A stretch of DNA of 7,413 bases from Thiolapillus brandeum (GTDB lineage: Bacteria; Pseudomonadota; Gammaproteobacteria; Chromatiales; Chromatiaceae). The notes under the pieces are model-generated. The model was not told the DNA's origin and did no database searches. It saw only the letters and a list, made by a program, of their open reading frames with translations. Every line of letters begins with the position of its first letter. Position 1 is the first letter of the stretch. A program made the position numbers and the translations under genes. Below, one piece after another: positions 1 to 5,558 of this stretch. The stretch spans positions 1 through 7,413 of the forward strand of contig DRLF01000181.1 in NCBI GenBank assembly GCA_011051425.1. The letters are read 5' to 3'.

Positions 1-18
1 CGGATATCGGGCTATAAA

Positions 19-47
19 TTGAAATCGATAGTTTCTATCTTTATAAT
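19..47 (+). promoter_or_regulatory. Strong sigma70-type promoter of the cbbR-type gene
   Basis: TTGAAA at 19-24 and a perfect TATAAT at 42-47 are separated by exactly 17 bp. The predicted transcription start is near 54, which falls on or just before the start codon of the LysR-type gene. The mRNA would then be leaderless or carry only about six untranslated bases, which fits the absence of any Shine-Dalgarno sequence here. Positions 1-53 are probably also the start of a divergent regulatory region, because CbbR-type genes usually face their target operon, but the other side lies outside the window. Confidence 0.7.
27..39. repeat. 13-bp perfect inverted repeat in the promoter spacer
   Basis: GATAG-TTT-CTATC is a perfect inverted repeat lying between the -35 and -10 boxes of the cbbR-type promoter. 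A protein bound here would block RNA polymerase, so it is a plausible autoregulatory operator for the LysR-type protein, as is common in that family. I do not see a classical CbbR TNA-N7-TNA pattern in these bases, so the identity of the binding protein is open. Confidence 0.45.
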
Positions 48-59
48 AGACCATTGACT

Positions 60-1025
60 ATGGCTTATACCGTTGCTGAAAACCTCATCCGCCACGTCAC
101 CCTGCGCCAGCTGCAGATATTCGAAGCAGTGGTCCGCCTGAGTGGTTACACCCGCGCAGCCGAAGCCCTGCACCTGAGTCAGCCAACCGTCTCCATGCAG
201 GTAAAAAAGCTTAGTGAAACAATAGGCTACCCACTACTCGAAAAAATCGGCAATGGTCTGCACACCACCGCAGTCGGCGATGAAGTCTATGCCACGGCAC
301 AGCAGATCCTGGGCAGCATGGTGTCCCTGGGGGAATCGGCCGCGGCACTGGAAGGGGTGGTCAAGGGGCCGTTGCGCATTGCCGTCATTACCACCGCAAA
401 GTATTTCATGCCGCACCTGCTGGGTGCTTTTATCGCGCGACACCCTGAAGTAAAACCCATGTTGAAGGTCACCAACCGCTCCCGGGTACTGGAGCGCCTG
501 AAATCCAATGAAGACGACCTGCTGATCATGGGGCAGGTTCCCGTTGGTCTTGAAGTGGAGGCGCACCCGTTTGTTGACAACGAGCTGGTATTCGTCGCCA
601 GCCCCCGTCATCCGCTCGCCAGGCGCACATCCATCACCCTGCAGCAGGTAAGCAAGGAACGCTTCCTGGCACGCGAATCGGGTTCCGGGACACGCCTGGC
701 GGTGGAACGCCTGTTTGCCGAACAGGGGCTTGAAGTCACCCCCTACATGGAACTGGGCAGCAGTGAAGCCATCAAGCAGGCCGTCATGGCCGGGCTGGGC
801 ATATCGGTGCTGTCACGTCACAACCTGCGCCTGGAACTCGCCGGCGGACATATCGCAATCCTGGACGTGGAAGGCTTCCCGTTGTTCTACCGCTGGTACG
901 CCGTGCACCTGAAAGATAAAAAACTGTCGCTGGTAAGCCGCACTTTCCTGGATTTCCTGCTGCGCGAGGGCAAGAGCATGTTGCAGCAGATTCCACAGGG
1001 GCAAGCCGATAGCAAACCTTCATAA
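60..1025 (+). CDS. cbbR: LysR-family transcriptional regulator, CbbR type
   Basis: A LysR-type regulator of about 321 residues, the usual family length. The winged helix-turn-helix is at about residues 15-75 (LRQLQIFEAV near 15-24, then RAAEALHLSQPTVSMQVKKL). It is followed by a linker helix and a periplasmic-binding-protein-like effector domain at about 95-305. Stretches typical of CbbR proteins include the RESGSGTRLAVERLFAEQG region, the SSEAIKQAVMAGLGISVLS region and the LDVEGFP motif near the C terminus. CbbR proteins activate Calvin-cycle operons in response to metabolites such as RuBP, PEP or NADPH. The cbb operon is usually divergent, so the gene left of this window is the place to look. 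Start: an in-frame TTG lies at 54, but ATG at 60 is preferred because there is no ribosome binding site and the predicted transcript starts about there. Some close relatives regulate other operons, so the symbol is provisional while the family call is firm. Confidence 0.8.
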   Translation: MAYTVAENLIRHVTLRQLQIFEAVVRLSGYTRAAEALHLSQPTVSMQVKKLSETIGYPLLEKIGNGLHTTAVGDEVYATAQQILGSMVSLGESAAALEGVVKGPLRIAVITTAKYFMPHLLGAFIARHPEVKPMLKVTNRSRVLERLKSNEDDLLIMGQVPVGLEVEAHPFVDNELVFVASPRHPLARRTSITLQQVSKERFLARESGSGTRLAVERLFAEQGLEVTPYMELGSSEAIKQAVMAGLGISVLSRHNLRLELAGGHIAILDVEGFPLFYRWYAVHLKDKKLSLVSRTFLDFLLREGKSMLQQIPQGQADSKPS

Positions 1026-1046
1026 GGCCAGGCAGGTACAGCCACC

Positions 1047-1068
1047 CGCCTGGGCTTGCCGCCAGGCG
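1047..1068. other. Hairpin between convergent genes
   Basis: CGCCTGG at 1047-1053 and CCAGGCG at 1062-1068 form a 7-bp GC-rich stem with an 8-base loop. It lies in the 78-bp gap between the convergent cbbR-type and hemerythrin genes. Neither strand has a following T-run, so it is at best a weak or Rho-assisted terminator or an mRNA 3'-end stabiliser. Confidence 0.35.
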
Positions 1069-1103
1069 CAAGGAGGCAGCGATAACCAGGTACGACTGTG
1101 GTC

Positions 1104-1571
1104 TCAGTGTTCAGACTGCGATGTTGCCGGAACTGACCGGTTTTTCTCCTTGAGAAATTCCGCGAATTCACGGTCGCTGTGCGTAACGTGTGCAATCAGC
1201 CAGGATTTCAGTGCCTGCAGAAATTCCGGGTCGAGCTTACAGCGCCCTTCTTTTACGCCATTGACAAATGTGGATTTCAGCTCCGCAATCAGCATGACAT
1301 GTTCACGCGCATGCGCAGCAAGACCGGGATAGTCTTCAGCACACATCAATGCTTCCTCGAAACTGAAGTGTTCCTTTGTGGTGATGTACAGCTCCTGGAA
1401 CAGCCGGGCAAGCAGATCCCGGCTGTGCCCGTTTTTCTCCGTGGGAGCGGCACCGGTGTGCCGGCATTCGACGACCAGCCTGTTGAGGCGGTCAGCCAGC
1501 ACCTTGTGCTGGCTATCCAGTGCATCAATGCCCAGCAACCAGTCTTTATTCCACGTTAAAAACGCTGTCAC
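1104..1571 (-). CDS. Bacteriohemerythrin (single-domain)
   Basis: A 155-residue single-domain hemerythrin, a soluble four-helix bundle that binds O2 (and in some members NO) at a non-haem diiron site. All seven expected iron ligands are present: H22 in DSQHK, H68 and E72 in EHFSFEE, H87 and H91 in HAREH, and H128 and D133 near the end of the fourth helix. No signal peptide or membrane segment is visible, so it should be cytoplasmic. Start: GTG at 1571, with AGGAAG at 1580-1585 upstream at 8 bases spacing. It is the last gene of the minus-strand run, 185 bp after the BON gene, and has its own predicted promoter plus an upstream FNR-like palindrome. Likely roles are O2 storage or delivery, or sensing. 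There is no fused signalling domain, so a sensor role would need a partner protein. Confidence 0.9.
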   Translation of the reverse strand: MTAFLTWNKDWLLGIDALDSQHKVLADRLNRLVVECRHTGAAPTEKNGHSRDLLARLFQELYITTKEHFSFEEALMCAEDYPGLAAHAREHVMLIAELKSTFVNGVKEGRCKLDPEFLQALKSWLIAHVTHSDREFAEFLKEKNRSVPATSQSEH

Positions 1572-1653
1572 ACCACAAGCTTCCTGTTGATGTCATTCCG
1601 GACCGGTAACAGAAACACGGACAGGGGTGAATGTGGACACCCGCGATGCTGCG

Positions 1654-1682
1654 AAAATAGACCTGCCACCGGGAGCCGTCAA
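1654..1682 (-). promoter_or_regulatory. Predicted sigma70 promoter of the hemerythrin gene
   Basis: On the minus strand TTGACG (1682-1677) and TATTTT (1659-1654) are separated by 17 bp. The predicted start near 1647 gives a leader of about 75 bases before the GTG at 1571. The -35 matches five of six consensus positions and the -10 four of six. Confidence 0.5.
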
Positions 1683-1721
1683 CAGGTAATGAGAAGATCG
1701 ATCGGCATAAATCCACATTAC

Positions 1722-1735
1722 CTGACGTGCGTCAA
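1722..1735 (-). promoter_or_regulatory. FNR/DNR-like palindrome upstream of the hemerythrin gene
   Basis: The minus strand reads TTGAC-GCAC-GTCAG, one base short of a perfect TTGAC-N4-GTCAA inverted repeat. The FNR-family consensus is TTGAT-N4-ATCAA, and TTGAC half-sites occur in natural FNR, ANR and NNR sites. Its centre is about 81.5 bp upstream of the predicted start at 1647, close to an allowed class I position on the same helix face. It lies 22 bp upstream of the 5'-most base of the gap, just past the end of the BON gene's coding region. Confidence 0.4.
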
Positions 1736-1756
1736 CCCGACGGACTGACAGACGAA

Positions 1757-2419
1757 TCAGTTCTGCTGGACAACCAGGTGGTCGATCACACCTTTTACTC
1801 CAAGTATCGACTCTGCGAGCCGCGGGGTGTATTGCTTGCTCCGCCAGTTTGGAACATAACCGCTGAGCGTTACCAGCCCCTGGTCGACCTCGACTGTAAT
1901 ACTGTCGTGCTCCAGGCAGGTACACCGTGTGATAGCTGACTTTACGTCGCCGGCAATGACCTGGTCTCCCGGAACCAGTTCAGGAACCACCACCAGCTGG
2001 TTGACAACACCGATCACGCCCTGGATATCCAGTATCAGCGCTTCAGCGCGGCTGCGCTGCCAGTAGGCATCGACTTCGCCTTCCAGCCGCACACGGCCGC
2101 TAACCACGCTGACGCTGACATCACGCGCGCCGATACTGGCATTCCAGCCCAGTATGTGTTCGGCATGGCTGCGGATATCCGCGTCCGTGGGAATACCTGC
2201 CGTACGGGCAACCGCCAGTTCACTGTGTACCGAACGAATACCCGGCACACAGGCCACCAGATCCCTGGCGACGCCGGCGGTATAAAGCGTCGGCGCATCT
2301 CCCCGCAGGGTGACGCTGCCGTCTTCGACAACGACGGTTATCCGCGCGGTATTTACCCGGCTGTCTCGCGAAAGCGCTTCCACAACATCGCTTCTTATCT
2401 CCGGGTCGTCATGCTCCAT
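1757..2419 (-). CDS. Protein with three BON domains (OsmY-like)
   Basis: A 220-residue protein made almost entirely of three BON domains, at about residues 6-70, 78-145 and 155-217. Each has the alternating pattern of an initial helix, a VxVxxGxVxLxG strand pair (for example VEDGSVTLRG, VVSGRVRLEG and VDQGLVTLSG), and a closing GV..V strand. BON domains are found in OsmY and related stress proteins and are thought to bind phospholipids or to help envelope integrity. No signal peptide is visible, so unlike OsmY this one should be cytoplasmic or act at the inner face of the membrane. Start: ATG at 2419 with GGAGG seven bases upstream (2431-2427). It lies 96 bp downstream of the response regulator on the same strand but has a predicted FNR-type promoter of its own, so it may be transcribed both with the two-component genes and independently. 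Confidence 0.85.
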   Translation of the reverse strand: MEHDDPEIRSDVVEALSRDSRVNTARITVVVEDGSVTLRGDAPTLYTAGVARDLVACVPGIRSVHSELAVARTAGIPTDADIRSHAEHILGWNASIGARDVSVSVVSGRVRLEGEVDAYWQRSRAEALILDIQGVIGVVNQLVVVPELVPGDQVIAGDVKSAITRCTCLEHDSITVEVDQGLVTLSGYVPNWRSKQYTPRLAESILGVKGVIDHLVVQQN

Positions 2420-2454
2420 GCAGGAACCTCCAGCAATCCGCTCAGAACAGGCAC

Positions 2455-2460
2455 AGCATA
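2455..2460 (-). promoter_or_regulatory. Predicted -10 box of the BON gene promoter
   Basis: TATGCT on the minus strand, with a predicted start near 2448 and a leader of about 29 bases. No -35 hexamer lies at the normal spacing. The expected position is instead covered by the FNR-like palindrome at 2482-2495, as is typical of activator-dependent class II promoters. Confidence 0.45.
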
Positions 2461-2481
2461 GCGCTTTCCCGCGGGTGTTTA

Positions 2482-2495
2482 TTGACGTCGGTCAA
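2482..2495 (-). promoter_or_regulatory. FNR/DNR-like palindrome upstream of the BON gene
   Basis: TTGAC-GTCG-GTCAA is a perfect inverted repeat with the 5-4-5 architecture of CRP/FNR-family sites. It differs from the FNR consensus TTGAT-N4-ATCAA only at the innermost base of each arm. The centre falls at -40.5 to -41.5 relative to the start predicted from TATGCT, which is the class II activation position. An FNR protein with matching recognition-helix residues is encoded at 4436-5272. Confidence 0.6.
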
Positions 2496-2515
2496 GTTCT
2501 GCGGGCAGCGCCGGT

Positions 2516-3160
2516 TCAGTCCCGCTCCATTACCCAGTGCATGGCACGCCTGGTAAGCTCCTGCCCTGAAGCAAGCTGCAATTTTTTCTTGATATTCTCG
2601 CGGTGTGTTTCAATGGTCTTGATACTGAGCTGGAGATGATCGGCGATTTTTCCTGTCGTCATCCCGCGACCGATCAGCTCAAAGACTTCCAGCTCCCGGT
2701 TGGAAAGGCGCTGCATGGGGGACTGTCCGGGCACCCTGGCGGTGCCGGTTAATCCATCCAGCAGCCGATCGGTCAACTCGCCGCTCAGATATACCTTGCC
2801 GTCAAGAACCCGGTGTATCGCCCTGACGATATTGTCAGGGGCCTCCTGTTTATTCAGGTAACCCAGCGCCCCCGCCGCCAGCACCCGTTCCGCAAACAGG
2901 GCTTCATCGTGCATCGAAGCCACCAGCATGCGCACGTCACTGTGTTGCGCCTTTATGCGCTCAATAAGATTGATACCGCTACCGCCGGCCAGCGACAGGT
3001 CAATGATCACCAGGTCAGGTGCACTGGCCGCAACCAGTTGCAGGGCATCGGCTTCGTCAGCCGCTTCACCACAGACCTCCAGGTCGGGTTCGTCGCCGAT
3101 GAGCTGGGCAAAACCCTTTCTTACCAGGGGGTGATCGTCCACGATCAAAACGCGTTTCAT
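2516..3160 (-). CDS. NarL/NreC-type two-component response regulator
   Basis: A 214-residue response regulator of the NarL/FixJ (LuxR-HTH) class. The receiver domain at about residues 2-118 has the full active site: acidic pair D8-D9, phosphoacceptor D54 in VIIDLSL, S82 and K104. The DNA-binding domain at about 150-206 has the usual LuxR signature, LSNRELEVFELIGRGMTTG then a KTIETHRENIKKKL recognition helix region. Start: ATG at 3160, overlapping the TGA of the kinase gene as ATGA, so translation is probably coupled. A weak AGG lies about 7 bases upstream. The partner is the HisKA_3 kinase just upstream, the normal pairing for this class. The target genes are unknown. The 21-bp palindrome in front of the kinase and fnr genes is a candidate site, because NarL-type regulators bind inverted heptamers. 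A specific name (NarL, NreC and so on) is not justified. Confidence 0.9.
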   Translation of the reverse strand: MKRVLIVDDHPLVRKGFAQLIGDEPDLEVCGEAADEADALQLVAASAPDLVIIDLSLAGGSGINLIERIKAQHSDVRMLVASMHDEALFAERVLAAGALGYLNKQEAPDNIVRAIHRVLDGKVYLSGELTDRLLDGLTGTARVPGQSPMQRLSNRELEVFELIGRGMTTGKIADHLQLSIKTIETHRENIKKKLQLASGQELTRRAMHWVMERD

Positions 3161-4242
3161 TCAGCAACCTGCCCTGCGGGATTCAGCGGGAAACAGCAGC
3201 GCACGCGGGTACCACCGTCATCATGGGTGTAAATATCCAGGCTGCCACCGAACAGCCTGCAGCGATGGAACATGGTCCGCATACCCAGCCCCTGGCGTTC
3301 ATGCAGGTCTTCGGGCAGTCCCGTACCGTCGTCACGAATCTCGATGACCGCTTCGTGCTCGTCGGCTTCCAGTATCAGCGTAATCTCGCTGGCCCGGGCG
3401 TGTTTTACGGCGTTGTTGATCGCCTCCTGCACAATACGGTACACATGCGTTGCCGTTTCGTTATCCGAAATCAGGATCGGGTTCTCATGTTGCAGGCTGA
3501 TTTTTATTCCGCTCTGTGCAGAGACACGCCTGGCAAGCGCCTCCAGGGCACTGACCAGTCCACGCGCATCCATTGGCACGGGTATCAGCCCGTGCGACAG
3601 GGTCCGGACATCGGACAGGGCCTGGTCGATGCTGCGGGCCAGCTGCTCGGCGATCTGCTGTTCCTGCGGCGCGGTACCCGCCAGGCGCTTCACCAGGCTG
3701 CGCGCCAGCAGCCCCATGCCGGTAAGCTGCTGACCCAGCCCGTCGTGCAGTTCACGGCCAAGTTGATGTTGTTGGCGCCGGGGGATTTCCGCGACTTCAT
3801 TCTGCAGGTTCTGGTGCTCCTGCATGAGCCCCCACGCCTGTAGTGCAACGGCAGCGACCTCCGGCAGTGCTGCCAGCGTTGCATCGGATTTCACGATATA
3901 ATCGATCGCGCCGGCCTTCATGGCCTCTACCGCCAGCCCTTCACCGCTCCTGTTGGAAGTGATCAGCACCGGGTAAGGGGCATTGCCACCGGGCGGCAGC
4001 AACTCGATACCATCGCCATCCGGCAGTTGCCGGCTGGCGATCACCAGGTCGTATACCCTGCCTTCCAGCGCGCTACGCGCCTGCTGCAGTGTCTCCACCA
4101 TGCTCAGCCGCATGGCATTTGCCGCCGGGTCCAGCCTGCCATACTGCTCGAACGCCTGCTGAATTTGCTCGCGGTGCCTGGATTCCGGGTCCACCAGCAA
4201 AACCGATGGCGGCTCGCCCCTGCCTGTCATGACATTCATCAT
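3157..4242 (-). CDS. Cytoplasmic histidine kinase with degenerate N-terminal receiver domain
   Basis: About 361 residues from the ATG at 4242. An in-frame GTG at 4266 would add 8 residues; I prefer 4242 because AAGGGG lies about 10 bases upstream, whereas the GTG has no convincing site. Domain order: receiver-like domain about 12-133; short coiled linker about 140-160; HisKA_3 dimerisation domain with phosphoacceptor H166 in RELHDGLGQQ; HATPase_c about 260-353 with N-box NN at 276-277, DDGTG at 304-308 and GLGMR at 318-322. No transmembrane segment or PAS/GAF sensor is present. The receiver domain keeps T95, K118 and D18, but the phosphoacceptor Asp is replaced by S70 (DLVIASRQLPDGDG, where relatives have Asp at the sixth position), and the second acid of the pair is Pro19. 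It should not be phosphorylated, so it is probably a docking or ligand-sensing module. The kinase should phosphorylate D54 of the regulator encoded next. Confidence 0.88.
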   Translation of the reverse strand: MMNVMTGRGEPPSVLLVDPESRHREQIQQAFEQYGRLDPAANAMRLSMVETLQQARSALEGRVYDLVIASRQLPDGDGIELLPPGGNAPYPVLITSNRSGEGLAVEAMKAGAIDYIVKSDATLAALPEVAAVALQAWGLMQEHQNLQNEVAEIPRRQQHQLGRELHDGLGQQLTGMGLLARSLVKRLAGTAPQEQQIAEQLARSIDQALSDVRTLSHGLIPVPMDARGLVSALEALARRVSAQSGIKISLQHENPILISDNETATHVYRIVQEAINNAVKHARASEITLILEADEHEAVIEIRDDGTGLPEDLHERQGLGMRTMFHRCRLFGGSLDIYTHDDGGTRVRCCFPLNPAGQVAE

Positions 4243-4339
4243 GCCGGTCGATCCCCTTCTCGCCACGCATACCCGATAATCTCAGTGTAAAACAAAAGGC
4301 TGCCTCCTGCCGCGCCTGCGCGCAATTTCCCCCAGGACA

Positions 4340-4360
4340 CTATGGGGGAATCCCCGATAG
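4340..4360. promoter_or_regulatory. 21-bp palindrome in the divergent kinase/fnr control region
   Basis: CTAT-G-GGGGA-A-TCCCC-G-ATAG is symmetric about 4350, with nine of ten base pairs matching; only 4344/4356 (G/G) breaks it. The arms also overlap an outer pair, TTCCCCC (4327-4333) and GGGGGAA (4344-4350). The site lies about 86 bp upstream of the fnr start and about 108 bp upstream of the kinase ATG, in the 193-bp gap between the divergent genes. A binding site for a dimeric regulator is the likeliest role. The rest of the gap holds A-rich bases near 4394-4404 that could be a poor -10 for fnr, but no convincing promoter hexamer pair for either gene. Confidence 0.55.
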
Positions 4361-4435
4361 GCCACGACCGCCGCAAGTAGCATGCTGCATTCAGATAAAA
4401 ATAACAGCTACAGCCGGTTACAAGGAGGAGGAATC

Positions 4436-5272
4436 ATGACGATTTCCGCACTGAAATCTGATGCAACTCGCGCAGCACGCTTCTCTGGCAATCCCGCACA
4501 GGCCCCCGCGGTCCCCGTGCAGGCACTTCACGATGAAGGTGCCTTGCCGTTGTCCGCATCCTGTCATTGCTGCATGCTGAAAAAACGCTGCCCGGGATCC
4601 CGCCTGTCTGGCCTGGCAGGTGGCCAGCCTCCCTCCGTTGTGGCTTTCACCCAGACCGTTGGCAAGCGGGAGCACCTGTTTCATGCGGGCGACAAAACTG
4701 AAGCCCTGTATATCATCAAGTGCGGCTCGGCCAAACTGTACTTTGTTTCGGAGGATGGCAGAGAACAGGTCGTGAATTTTTACATGCCCGGTGAAGTACT
4801 GGGCCTGGATGCACTGGGAAACGGAATGCACCGCACCTCTGCCGTGGTGCTGGAACGCACAACCTTCTGCGTGATCCCGCTCACCTGCCTGGATCGTGTA
4901 CCCGGATTTCACCACTGTCTTTATGAACTGCTCTCGATGGAACTGGTACGGGACCAGGACATCATCGGGCTTGTCATGAAAAAAGACGCTGAAACCAAAA
5001 TGGCGAAATTCCTGATCGACCTTTCCCGGCGCTATCGCGACAGGGGGTACTCCGCCACGCGGTTCAACCTGAAAATGAAACGCGGTGAAATCGGCAGCCA
5101 TCTTGGTATCGCCACGGAAACCGTGAGCCGCATGCTGAGTCGATTCCAGGAGCTTGGCCTGCTGGAGGTTGAACGCTGCTACATCCAGATCTGCGACTTC
5201 GACGAGCTGGAAAAACTGTCTGAATGCCCGTCCTCGCCCCACCGGGCCCAGCATTGCCAGGCTGCCGGCTGA
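4436..5272 (+). CDS. fnr: FNR-type oxygen-sensing transcriptional regulator
   Basis: A 278-residue CRP/FNR-family regulator. Cysteines C43, C46 and C52 have the CxxC-x5-C spacing of FNR, and C145 in FCVIP aligns with the fourth ligand of E. coli FNR (C122). The set for an O2-labile [4Fe-4S] cluster is therefore complete. An extra C45 sits inside the first motif. The cyclic-nucleotide-binding-like fold spans about 65-170, the dimerisation helix about 170-200 (RDQDIIGLVMKKDAE), and the HTH about 215-250. The recognition helix TETVSRMLSRF keeps E, S and R that in FNR contact TTGA half-sites. The N terminus is roughly 20 residues longer than in E. coli FNR and low in complexity. Start: ATG at 4436 with an excellent AAGGAGGAGG just upstream, preferred over the in-frame ATG at 4382. 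It is divergent from the kinase gene. It predicts activation of anaerobic or microaerobic genes, including the two palindromes at 1722 and 2482. Confidence 0.92.
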   Translation: MTISALKSDATRAARFSGNPAQAPAVPVQALHDEGALPLSASCHCCMLKKRCPGSRLSGLAGGQPPSVVAFTQTVGKREHLFHAGDKTEALYIIKCGSAKLYFVSEDGREQVVNFYMPGEVLGLDALGNGMHRTSAVVLERTTFCVIPLTCLDRVPGFHHCLYELLSMELVRDQDIIGLVMKKDAETKMAKFLIDLSRRYRDRGYSATRFNLKMKRGEIGSHLGIATETVSRMLSRFQELGLLEVERCYIQICDFDELEKLSECPSSPHRAQHCQAAG

Positions 5273-5296
5273 CCCCTGTCCTGGAACAGGGTCAGC
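5268..5296 (+). terminator. Stem-loop spanning the fnr stop codon
   Basis: GCTGACCCCTGT (5268-5279) pairs with ACAGGGTCAGC (5286-5296), giving eleven base pairs with a single bulged C and a 6-base loop. The stem includes the TGA stop at 5270-5272. No immediate T-run follows; the nearest pyrimidine stretch is TTCCTTTT at about 5309-5316. It could be an imperfect terminator or a 3'-end stabiliser. Confidence 0.45.
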
Positions 5297-5558
5297 AACG
5301 AAATATAATTCCTTTTGCGCTCCGGGAGGGAATATACGTGAACCAGGAAATTCCCGGTTACCGCGCCCCATGAACGTTTCTATCCCGGGCTTCTTCGGGT
5401 TAAAATCAGCAGGTCTCTGATCAATTCCTTAACCGTCACTGCGGCTTTCGCCGGCTGTTGCACGGGAAATACTGGTCAAAAACGAACATGAGGAACCCGG
5501 ACCTTCCTCGTGCGCTTTGGTAAAAGCACCCTGTCAGGCGACTAACGAAGGTAAAGCC
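5297..5558 (+). other. Noncoding gap between fnr and the CBS-domain gene
   Basis: No supported gene lies here. There is a distant inverted pair CCGGGA (5322-5327) and TCCCGG (5352-5357), a TAAAAT at 5401-5406 without a good -35, and isolated ATCAA (5420-5424) and GTCAA (5475-5479) half-sites without the second arm. A promoter for the CBS gene must lie in this stretch if it is not cotranscribed with fnr, but I cannot place it confidently. Confidence 0.4.

Noticed and set aside
27..49. Possible OxyR site, because ATAG and CTAT elements occur near the cbbR-type promoter
   Set aside because: OxyR sites need about seven bases between ATAG and CTAT; here there are three, and the next ATAG is not in the right phase.
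1593..1925. 110-codon minus-strand frame covering the gap before the hemerythrin gene
   Set aside because: It overlaps the BON gene end and the predicted hemerythrin promoter, has no ribosome site, and its translation resembles no known protein.
4418..5371. Long 317-codon open frame on the minus strand opposite fnr
   Set aside because: It is antisense to a clear FNR gene with full motifs; the translation has no recognisable domain and reflects codon-phase shadowing.
5411..5424. Possible FNR box ending in ATCAA in the gap before the CBS gene
   Set aside because: The other arm reads AGGTC instead of TTGAT or TTGAC, so only one half-site is present.
5466..5479. Possible FNR box ending in GTCAA closer to the CBS gene
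   Set aside because: The partner arm reads GAAAT, with too few matches to the consensus.
5509..5532. GCTTT-GGTA-AAAGC hairpin upstream of the CBS gene as a riboswitch or attenuator
   Set aside because: The stem is only five base pairs with no conserved aptamer-like surroundings and no T-run, so it is not distinguishable from chance.
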